The notes beneath the pieces were generated by a model that was given only the letters and a program-made list of their open reading frames with translations, was not told where the DNA came from and searched no databases. From Ruminococcaceae bacterium UBA1320 (GTDB taxonomy: Bacteria > Bacillota > Clostridia > Oscillospirales > Ethanoligenentaceae), in contig DBTI01000038.1 in NCBI GenBank assembly GCA_002306975.1, positions 1-8,391 on the forward strand: a stretch of DNA of 8,391 bases. The letters are read 5' to 3'. The first letter of the stretch is position 1; each line of letters begins with the position of its first letter. Below, one piece after another: positions 1 through 5,347 of this stretch. The position numbers were made by a program, and so were the translations under genes.

Positions 1-31
1 TTCCTTAATCATTAGGAGGTTGACCTAAAGG

Positions 32-49
32 CTTCGGCTAAAGCCGAGG
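32..49 (+). other. Small GC-rich hairpin, TAAA loop
   Basis: A seven-pair stem (32-38 with 43-49, one T-G wobble) closes on the loop TAAA and is followed by GGGTTTTAACCCC, which can itself fold into a tiny hairpin. TTAGG (12-16) and CCTAA (24-28) form another short inverted repeat just before it. The short T run makes a weak plus-strand terminator possible. No gene lies in 1-161, so its partner would be outside the window. Only the folding potential is supported. Confidence 0.3.
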
Positions 50-71
50 GTTTTAACCCCATGATACGGAC

Positions 72-114
72 AACAAAATCCAGCGAGCTAAACTTCAGCT
101 CACTGGATTTTGTT
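72..114 (-). terminator. Intrinsic terminator-like hairpin after the chimeric gene
   Basis: A 12-bp perfect stem (72-83 with 103-114) continues past one C/A mismatch into five more pairs (85-89 with 97-101) and a 7-nt loop. The outer arms are A/T rich (AACAAAATCC and GGATTTTGTT), so transcripts from either side end the stem in a U-rich stretch. It lies about 50 bp past the stop codon of the chimeric reading frame that ends at 162, so it probably terminates that minus-strand transcript. It may also act on the plus strand. Confidence 0.7.
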
Positions 115-161
115 CTTAATTACAGAAAAACTCTTCCCGGTTCCTATATATAATCCCTCAA

Positions 162-470
162 TCAATCCGGCAGCAATGTGTCATTGAAATTAGCAGGCTT
201 TGCCGATGATATCGCCCCACTCGACGTTGCCATATTACTGTGCTGTTTCCCAGCCACATCCATTGTATAGTTATCTTTATAGATGAGTTGCGAAATCGGC
301 ACGAGTTTGTACCCTTGTTTTTGCAGATTCTCGATGATTCCCGGCAGTGCTTCAGGCGTATGGATCGCCGCGTTGTGGAAGAGGATAATCGAGCCGGGTT
401 TAACTTTTGTGATAACATTTTTAGATATTTGGCTAGCTGGAATAGATTGCCAGTCCAGGCTGTCATCGTA
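162..470 (-). pseudogene. Polysaccharide deacetylase C-terminal fragment
   Basis: This is the downstream part of the chimeric frame, about residues 94-195. It carries the last conserved block of a NodB-fold deacetylase (SIILFHNAA, followed by a helix and KLVPISQLIY), a region usually preceded by about 150 residues containing the catalytic Asp and the His-x(3)-His metal ligands. Those are missing, so this is a remnant. Such enzymes normally deacetylate peptidoglycan or other polysaccharides outside the membrane, and no signal peptide remains here. It probably marks DNA foreign to the mobile element, perhaps the chromosome. The exact 5' edge of the fragment is uncertain by about 20 bp. Confidence 0.6.
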
Positions 471-749
471 TGATTGACGATAAAAAGATTCTTCGTATTC
501 TGCACGGCTGTATGGTGTCGCGGCAACAAGGCTTGCAAGTCTTTTGCTATCGTTGTGGATGCAGCGAAACAGGTTTACGACATCGCCGTCAATGTCATTG
601 ATCGTCTCAATTGGAGATTGCTGCTTGTTAAAAAAAACGGCCAAGCTGCCAGCATACGGTTCAAGATAGCTTCTATGCTCCGGCATGTATGATATTATCC
701 AGTCTGCGATTCTCCACTTCGCTCCTGGATATTTTAAAACTGCTTTCAT
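162..749 (-). CDS. Chimeric ORF: Dam-type adenine methylase N-terminus joined to polysaccharide deacetylase C-terminus
   Basis: This is a 195-residue frame. Residues 1 to about 90 look like the start of a D12-class N6-adenine DNA methyltransferase: KYPGAK near residue 6, the SAM-binding LEPYAGSLAVFF at 29-40, and INDIDGDVVNLFR around 50-62. The catalytic DPPY motif and the rest of that enzyme are absent. From about residue 95 the protein matches the C-terminal end of a NodB-type polysaccharide deacetylase (VKPGSIILFHNAAIHTPEAL, then a PISQLIYKDNY-like stretch), without the N-terminal metal-binding motifs. Neither half should be active. The ATG lies 3 nt after the initiator stop codon (TGAgctATG), with a GGAAGGAG site inside the end of the upstream gene, so the methylase part belongs to the initiator operon. 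The frame stayed open across the join, so a stable hybrid protein is possible, but a recombination relic is more likely. A sequencing or assembly join cannot be excluded. Confidence 0.75.
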   Translation of the reverse strand: MKAVLKYPGAKWRIADWIISYMPEHRSYLEPYAGSLAVFFNKQQSPIETINDIDGDVVNLFRCIHNDSKRLASLVAATPYSRAEYEESFYRQSYDDSLDWQSIPASQISKNVITKVKPGSIILFHNAAIHTPEALPGIIENLQKQGYKLVPISQLIYKDNYTMDVAGKQHSNMATSSGAISSAKPANFNDTLLPD

Positions 750-752
750 AGC

Positions 753-1856
753 TCAGTTTTCTCCTTCCCTGTGCAGCAGCTGCATTTGCAGTTCCACGTA
801 ATCGTCTACGTTAAAGCTCGGATTACCGTTATGAATGCCTTCCGAACCGGATTTACTCGCAAGCGCCTTGTATTCCGCCGCTTGACCGGCATGTAAAAAG
901 CAAGTTTTTAGATAATCGTCAGGGCAGGGAATCCTGCCTTTTTCCCCCTGCTCGGTAAACCGGTCAATGACCCCGTCAATCTCATCAGCGGTCAGATTCC
1001 GAATTGCTTTTTCGACATCGTTCAAACGGAACTGGTTCCGTCCCACCTCTCCTGTAAGCAACAAATCGGACACAAGAGATCTGATTAGATTAATCATGTC
1101 AATGTGCCGCAGCTTATCAATACCGATTGCCGTTAATATTTCCGGCACTACTCTTGTTCTGTCATCCATCTTCTTCCGCTTCTGGCCTTTTTGGGGGTAA
1201 GGGGGGGAGGATGGAGTAATCTCTGAGGTAATCTCTGAAGTACTCTCTGGTATTGCTGGGACATCATGACCTTTGCAATTTTCGCCTTGTCCTTTCCATT
1301 CGTCATTTTGTCCTTTGCAAACGTCAAATTGTCCCTTGGTTAAGTCAGTCTGTCCTTTGGGCTGCTTGGGGGAATCTTCTGTCAGGACGCTGTCTGTTCC
1401 TTCTGCTGTCTGTGGCTGATATTCAACTTTAAACCCATCAAGTGGATAACCATATTTGTTTAATGCATCTATAACAACAAGGAAATTAACACGATACTGA
1501 TAAATGCGGTCATAAGGGTGGTCAGGGTTGTTGCGGCGGTCAAGGAAGCCTTTTTTGACAAGGCTGTCCAATTTGCGCATGATTGTTTTCGGACTGTCGC
1601 TGCTCATTATTTCATCTTTCAGTTCCGCAGCTGATTTATGTATCCAGCCGTGCAAAAGAGTCAATGCAGAGCTGCTTTTATCTTCCTGAGCGCGCCTAGT
1701 ATTCTCCTCTGAAATAAAACCATCATAGTCATTAACGCGTTTGCTCCAATATATCATCTGATTGAGGATAACAGCCTCCATCATATCACCGGTTATCATA
1801 ATGTATTCTTCCTTGATTACTGCACGTTTCAGTGGGCGTACTTTTCTCTCATCCAT
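753..1856 (-). CDS. Replication initiator-like protein, winged-helix N-terminus (replisome organizer/DnaD type)
   Basis: This 367-residue protein probably binds the element's origin and recruits the host replisome. Residues 20-125 look like the N-terminal winged-helix domain of Firmicute plasmid, phage and ICE initiators: a helix with LNQMIYWSKR, then WIHKSAAELKDEI and a recognition-helix region (SPKTIMRKLDSLVKKGFLDRR). Residues 165-225 form a low-complexity linker with KGQ recurring every seven residues (167, 174, 181, 188, KGH at 195), then a Ser/Thr/Glu and a Pro-rich stretch. Residues 232-330 are a helical C-terminal domain ending in a PDDYLKTCFLHA-like helix, reminiscent of the domain that ends many such initiators; that resemblance is tentative. 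The ATG at 1856 has GAAGGAG 10 nt upstream. The gene is separated from the transfer operon by a terminator and is followed by the truncated methylase. Function is inferred from architecture. Confidence 0.72.
   Translation of the reverse strand: MDERKVRPLKRAVIKEEYIMITGDMMEAVILNQMIYWSKRVNDYDGFISEENTRRAQEDKSSSALTLLHGWIHKSAAELKDEIMSSDSPKTIMRKLDSLVKKGFLDRRNNPDHPYDRIYQYRVNFLVVIDALNKYGYPLDGFKVEYQPQTAEGTDSVLTEDSPKQPKGQTDLTKGQFDVCKGQNDEWKGQGENCKGHDVPAIPESTSEITSEITPSSPPYPQKGQKRKKMDDRTRVVPEILTAIGIDKLRHIDMINLIRSLVSDLLLTGEVGRNQFRLNDVEKAIRNLTADEIDGVIDRFTEQGEKGRIPCPDDYLKTCFLHAGQAAEYKALASKSGSEGIHNGNPSFNVDDYVELQMQLLHREGEN
1216..1250 (+). repeat. Three 12-bp direct repeats (GTAATCTCTGAG type)
   Basis: Copies lie at 1216-1227, 1228-1239 and, more degenerate, 1240-1250. 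They encode the Ser/Glu/Ile/Thr-rich stretch of the initiator linker and begin 16 bp from the 21-bp repeat array, on its side away from the promoter. They may be part of the same origin region or simple slippage repeats in an unconstrained linker. Confidence 0.5.
1266..1358 (+). repeat. Five 21-bp iteron-like direct repeats inside the initiator gene (candidate origin)
   Basis: The core TTGTCCTTT occurs at 1287, 1308, 1329 (TTGTCCCTT) and 1350 (CTGTCCTTT), with an ATGACCTTT variant at 1266, each exactly 21 bp apart. GTCA often precedes the core (1302, 1323, 1344). On the coding strand this reads AAAGGACAA, Lys-Gly-Gln. The same synonymous codons are kept in most copies, which suggests selection or recent duplication at DNA level. 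Lambda O and several Firmicute initiators carry their binding iterons within their own gene, so an origin here is plausible but not proven. Confidence 0.6.
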
Positions 1857-1883
1857 TTTAATGACACTCCTTCAAAAATATAG

Positions 1884-1896
1884 GGAATAACATTCC
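1884..1896. promoter_or_regulatory. Short palindrome in the initiator leader (possible operator)
   Basis: GGAAT-AAC-ATTCC is a perfect 5-bp inverted repeat lying between the initiator's ribosome binding site (1867-1873) and the AT-rich presumed promoter region (1905-1932). The best -10-like hexamer on the minus strand is TATAGT at 1915-1920, with no convincing -35. The position suits an operator or leader hairpin, but such a short palindrome can occur by chance. Confidence 0.3.
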
Positions 1897-1932
1897 TTCT
1901 AAAAAAAGCCTCTCACTATATGTATATAAATA

Positions 1933-1983
1933 AAAAAGGCTGCCGCACAGCGACTTGTATAATCGCTGTGCAGCAGCCTTTTT
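1933..1983 (-). terminator. Strong intrinsic terminator after virD4
   Basis: An 11-bp outer stem (1933-1943 with 1973-1983), one C/A mismatch and a 9-bp inner stem (1945-1953 with 1963-1971) enclose a 9-nt loop. On the minus strand it starts about 10 nt after the virD4 stop codon and ends in a run of U residues. It closes the transfer operon and separates it from the initiator gene. The outer arms are A- and T-rich on both sides, so bidirectional action is possible. Confidence 0.9.
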
Positions 1984-1993
1984 GTGATTTTTA

Positions 1994-3847
1994 CTACCTG
2001 TCAAATTGCCCTGGTATAACCTTGTATTTTGCGCCCGCGTGCCGGCGTATTTTTTCTTCCGTCAGGTAATGAATTTTACGTACATGCACGGGCATTTGCT
2101 CTGGTGATTTTTTATGAATATCATCGAAAACTCTAAAATACAGGTTCAAATGCGTTTTAAATGGATGGCAGCCTGACTTCATCAGTATCCATTCGCCGGC
2201 CGGCATATTGATGATTTCATCCTCTTTCATAAGCTTGCGTTCGATGAGCTGAAGGCTGCTTGAATCGCTTTTATCCCCACGCGAAACGGATCCTGATGTT
2301 GTGGTATAAGTACCAAGCACGTTGGAAAATTCGCGTGCCGTTTCAATTGCGTTTGGAGATTGATAGCTGAACAATGTCATTTGAAACGCCTGACGTATGG
2401 TTTTCGCCTGAGCCTGTGAGTAACGTTCCTCCAGCTGACCGAGTGACTGAAGCGCCGTCATAAAGCGTATGCCGCGGCTGCGTGCCGCCGTCACCAGCGA
2501 GCTGAAGTCTTTTATCGGCGGTATCTGGCCAAACTCGTCCCATGTGCAAAGGACTTGCCTTTTAAGCTCCTGATCCGGCTCGCGTTCTGCGATTGCAATC
2601 AGTTCATTCATGATATTTCGAATGAAAAGGCTAGAGAAGAAATGCTTCGTCGTATCTTCATCTGGGACAATCAGAAAAATAACGGTCGGCTTTTCTACGA
2701 AATCCTCAGTGTTAAGCTGCATGGAGTGCTCGCAGATCATCTGCTCAAGCTCACTGTCAATGAAACTGACAAGCTTGCCAAGTGCGGATGAGAAAATGTT
2801 CATCGACGTTCTCACGTCGGCCTTGATCGAAGGGCCGGCAAACAGCTTCGCACGGTTCTCCGGAGGAAGCAGGCTGAAAAGCTGCTCAAGCCGGTTCTTT
2901 TGCAACGTTTCTGTAGATTCCTCATCAAGCCCGTTGAGATCTATGATAAGCCGGAACACTGATATAATGTGCCTTTCACCGTCATACCCGTATTCACTGA
3001 CAATCAGGATAATGGCGGTAATAAGGCCCTCAGAAGTCTCGTTAAAATACTGTGAGCCTTCACTACTGCTGGTAACCGGCATGGCGGTGTTGTTAACAAT
3101 CGATTGTGCAAGCACCTTCGCATACTTTTCGGCCTGCGCCTGGGCAAGAATACGGCTATCGGAATTTACAGCCGCTTTTGCCTTGTCGATGTAGAGATTA
3201 ACGTTATTCATGAGATTATAATGATGGGAATACAAAGGAAAACGAAAGTCGAGCGCAAATGTATTATAACCGGAGTCCTTGAGGAAACCTGAGCAGGTGG
3301 CTTCCAGAGTACCTTTTGCGTCGGTCGCAATGATAGAAGCCCCTTTGCCGCCTGTCCTGCGGTTTACCTCGGCGTTATATTTTAGTGTTGGTATAATTTC
3401 ACCTGTCGTCTTACCGCCGCCTGGAGGGGACACCATAAGCATACTCATGTCAGAGCTATCAATTTGCCAGCCTTGTTTGTTGTATCCAACAACAAAGCCA
3501 GGCGTTTTTTCTTTTCCGGCGGTAACCCACGGATATGTTTTGTTTTTCTCCGCTTCGGTCATAAATCTCGCTTTGCCGTATTGGCCGTTGCCGGCGCGAC
3601 GTAATTTAACGTTAAGGTCATAGCGCATTCCGATGAGCATTACAATAAGGCCACCAATTAAAAACGCAAAGAGAATAGATAAGCCGGCGTGAGAACTATG
3701 TACGCATATTTCAAAAATCGTTTGTATCGAGACTTTCTTTTTACCGCTGATAAATGCTCCCAGGTTATATATGAATGAGAAAATGATATACGCTGCGAGC
3801 GAACAAAAAGAAAACTCCAGGATATCAGCTAAAGGGATCTTCTTCAT
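1994..3847 (-). CDS. virD4: VirD4/TraG-like type IV coupling protein (conjugation ATPase)
   Basis: This 617-residue inner-membrane ATPase would connect the relaxase-DNA complex to a type IV secretion channel and help pump the strand out. Two membrane segments near the N-terminus (about 11-33 and 53-75) are followed by the cytoplasmic ATPase. Walker A is SPPGGGKTT at 140-148. Walker B with the family signature is VLCTWDEFGQIPP at 432-444, and the conserved ALQSLGQLEERY block follows at 465-475. Length and order of motifs fit the VirD4-like proteins of clostridial conjugative elements. The ATG at 3847 has AAAGGAG about 6 nt upstream, and the gene overlaps the ArdC-like gene by 23 nt, so translation is probably coupled. 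It is the last gene before a strong terminator. Nothing suggests that it is broken. Confidence 0.95.
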   Translation of the reverse strand: MKKIPLADILEFSFCSLAAYIIFSFIYNLGAFISGKKKVSIQTIFEICVHSSHAGLSILFAFLIGGLIVMLIGMRYDLNVKLRRAGNGQYGKARFMTEAEKNKTYPWVTAGKEKTPGFVVGYNKQGWQIDSSDMSMLMVSPPGGGKTTGEIIPTLKYNAEVNRRTGGKGASIIATDAKGTLEATCSGFLKDSGYNTFALDFRFPLYSHHYNLMNNVNLYIDKAKAAVNSDSRILAQAQAEKYAKVLAQSIVNNTAMPVTSSSEGSQYFNETSEGLITAIILIVSEYGYDGERHIISVFRLIIDLNGLDEESTETLQKNRLEQLFSLLPPENRAKLFAGPSIKADVRTSMNIFSSALGKLVSFIDSELEQMICEHSMQLNTEDFVEKPTVIFLIVPDEDTTKHFFSSLFIRNIMNELIAIAEREPDQELKRQVLCTWDEFGQIPPIKDFSSLVTAARSRGIRFMTALQSLGQLEERYSQAQAKTIRQAFQMTLFSYQSPNAIETAREFSNVLGTYTTTSGSVSRGDKSDSSSLQLIERKLMKEDEIINMPAGEWILMKSGCHPFKTHLNLYFRVFDDIHKKSPEQMPVHVRKIHYLTEEKIRRHAGAKYKVIPGQFDR

Positions 3848-4883
3848 TGGCGTTCTCCTTTTTCAAGTGTTTAAAGACGGCCATTGGCGCGATCGGGATA
3901 TCCTGTTCCATTTCAGGCTGCTCCTGTTCCGGCGCACACTGCTCGTTTTGATAATCCTTTATATTTTCCCGATAAAGCCCCGATATGTAGCTTGCCGTAT
4001 TGTTTATCCTTCTCAGACTTGCTCCTAAGTCGTTGTCTTTAAGCTCTTTAAATTTGCTGAAGTACTGCCCTATATAGTCGAACTGGTAATCACGCAGATC
4101 GGCATCGATCTGCCGCAATACCATGTATGCGACGCTTTCAGCTTCAAATTCAACCTGCGGTTTCGGCATATCCCGGCTACTTTTGTGAAGCAGGGCGTGA
4201 GCGAATTCATGGGTTAGCGTTTTTACCATATTGGCGTCATTAAGCCTGTTGTTTAATACAATCTTATCATCAGACGGCTGATAATAACCTTTAAGCGATA
4301 TAGATTTCAGATCTTCGGTTTCAATCAGGATACCATGCTGATCTGCGATATCATAGATACACTGATATTGCATAGAACTGTCGGGCTTTTCCTCCATAAA
4401 GCCGTAAACTTTAGGCAGATCCTTCTGCGGCACATTGGTTTGTGAAATATCAAAAACCGTCCCGGGTTTAAAATAAGTTTTTTCAATGACTGTGAGTTCG
4501 CCATTCGCCGCTTTTATTTTTTCTTCTTCGGTCGCTTCACTGAGTTTTTTAATCTCACCATCCTGTTTTAAAACTTTAACCTTAACAGGCACTAGAATCT
4601 TTATCCCGTGTTCGCCCTTTTTGACACTGTAGCCGAGCTTTTGGAAATGCTTGAAACTGCCGACGTATGTTGAATGCGGGTTTTGCATCTGAATCAAGAT
4701 GCAATTGTTGAAACTGTAGTTATAAAATTTAGCGCTGAAATCAAGCAGCTCCCTGTATTTTTCCTGCGTCAGTGTGTATTCACGGGCTTTCTTTACGATT
4801 TCATTGCTTAAGGTATTAAGACTCTGCGCCCCGCTTTTAATATCAGCAACAAGCTTGCGGGCTTTCTCAATATCGTAACTCAT
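3825..4883 (-). CDS. ArdC-like protein: ssDNA-binding domain plus zinc metalloprotease
   Basis: This is a 352-residue protein from the chosen start. Residues about 1-150 match the ArdC-type N-terminal domain (NNCILIQMQNPHSTYVGSF, then a LGYSVKKGEHGIKILVP-like stretch), which in the family binds single-stranded DNA. The C-terminal half has the metallopeptidase motif HEFAHALLH (H225 and H229) and a downstream EAESVAY (about 248-254) expected to supply the third zinc ligand. ArdC proteins help incoming transferred DNA escape host restriction, and the protease activity is inferred from the motif. The C-terminal 40 residues are acidic and Glu/Gln/Pro rich. An in-frame ATG 15 nt upstream (4898) is rejected because GGAGGG (4891-4896) lies inside its first codons and exactly 7 nt before the ATG at 4883. 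A terminator-like hairpin immediately upstream could limit its expression. Confidence 0.88.
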   Translation of the reverse strand: MSYDIEKARKLVADIKSGAQSLNTLSNEIVKKAREYTLTQEKYRELLDFSAKFYNYSFNNCILIQMQNPHSTYVGSFKHFQKLGYSVKKGEHGIKILVPVKVKVLKQDGEIKKLSEATEEEKIKAANGELTVIEKTYFKPGTVFDISQTNVPQKDLPKVYGFMEEKPDSSMQYQCIYDIADQHGILIETEDLKSISLKGYYQPSDDKIVLNNRLNDANMVKTLTHEFAHALLHKSSRDMPKPQVEFEAESVAYMVLRQIDADLRDYQFDYIGQYFSKFKELKDNDLGASLRRINNTASYISGLYRENIKDYQNEQCAPEQEQPEMEQDIPIAPMAVFKHLKKENANEEDPFS

Positions 4884-4890
4884 AAGACTT

Positions 4891-4896
4891 CCCTCC
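4891..4896 (-). promoter_or_regulatory. Ribosome binding site fixing the ArdC-like start
   Basis: GGAGGG on the minus strand is 7 nt before the ATG at 4883. It lies within the coding sequence of the longer alternative start at 4898, which has no Shine-Dalgarno of its own. It is only a few nucleotides after the U-rich tail of the 4899-4930 hairpin. Confidence 0.75.
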
Positions 4897-4898
4897 AT

Positions 4899-4930
4899 AA
4901 TAAAAAGCGCCGTTACAGGCGCTTTTTATT
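4899..4930 (-). terminator. Internal terminator/attenuator hairpin between the hypothetical gene and the ArdC-like gene
   Basis: A perfect 13-bp inverted repeat (4899-4911 with 4918-4930) has a 6-nt loop and a GC-rich core (GGCGC) followed by U5 on the minus-strand transcript. The TAA stop codon of the upstream gene (4913-4915) lies in the loop, so a ribosome finishing that gene would melt the 5' arm. It sits inside an otherwise continuous operon, so partial termination or translation-dependent attenuation of the ArdC-like and virD4 genes is likely. Confidence 0.8.
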
Positions 4931-5347
4931 GTTCTTTATTGTATTTCCATTGATATCTACGATATATGGATGAGAAAGCTCCGAGTTGCTTTTACGGGTT
5001 ATCTTGGTAATAAGGAATGCTGCCAGATTGTCCGATACCTCCCCAATCTTTAGTCCAGGAAGGCGGAAATACTCGTATTCTCCCGCGTATTCCATTACAA
5101 CCGTAATAACGCCTTTATCCAAACTCGTGATAGAGATATTGCGGAGCTGCGAATTGATTTTTGTAACCTCCTGTATTTTTTCATAGTCCTGCATGTTTTC
5201 AACCGGTTCAAAGCCTTCCGGATCATCGGTGAAAAGCCCGTATGCCAGTTGTTCTTTGTCTACAAGGCGGCCATAGAAGTAATCACCGTTTTTTTCAAAT
5301 ATCGGTCTGTCACCAATTGCAAATTGAAATATAAACTTATCGTTCAT
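4913..5347 (-). CDS. Hypothetical protein of the transfer operon
   Basis: I do not recognise this 144-residue protein. It has no signal peptide, membrane segment or cysteine motif. The N-terminal half is acidic and aromatic (DYFYGRL, LFTDDPEGFEPVENM). Residues 70-110 look strand-rich (ISITSLDKGVITVVMEYAG, YEYFRLPGL), and the last residues are basic (KNNKKRL). The start is well supported: the ATG overlaps the relaxase stop codon as ATGA, and GGGAGGA (5357-5363) lies 9 nt upstream inside the relaxase gene, so the two are probably translationally coupled. Its place between relaxase and ArdC-like genes suggests an accessory role in DNA transfer or host defence evasion, but that is only inference from position. 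Confidence 0.75.
   Translation of the reverse strand: MNDKFIFQFAIGDRPIFEKNGDYFYGRLVDKEQLAYGLFTDDPEGFEPVENMQDYEKIQEVTKINSQLRNISITSLDKGVITVVMEYAGEYEYFRLPGLKIGEVSDNLAAFLITKITRKSNSELSHPYIVDINGNTIKNNKKRL

Noticed and set aside
240..692. Plus-strand frames opposite the chimeric gene
   Set aside because: They have no homology I recognise and no ribosome binding sites, and the minus frame carries two identifiable family signatures.
2610..3194. Long plus-strand open frame opposite virD4
   Set aside because: It lies fully antisense to a clearly conserved ATPase, has no ribosome binding site or recognisable domain, and has the composition expected of a shadow frame.
4884..4898. Longer start for the ArdC-like gene
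   Set aside because: The ATG at 4898 lies at the tail of a terminator hairpin without a ribosome binding site, and the real site GGAGGG lies inside its first codons.
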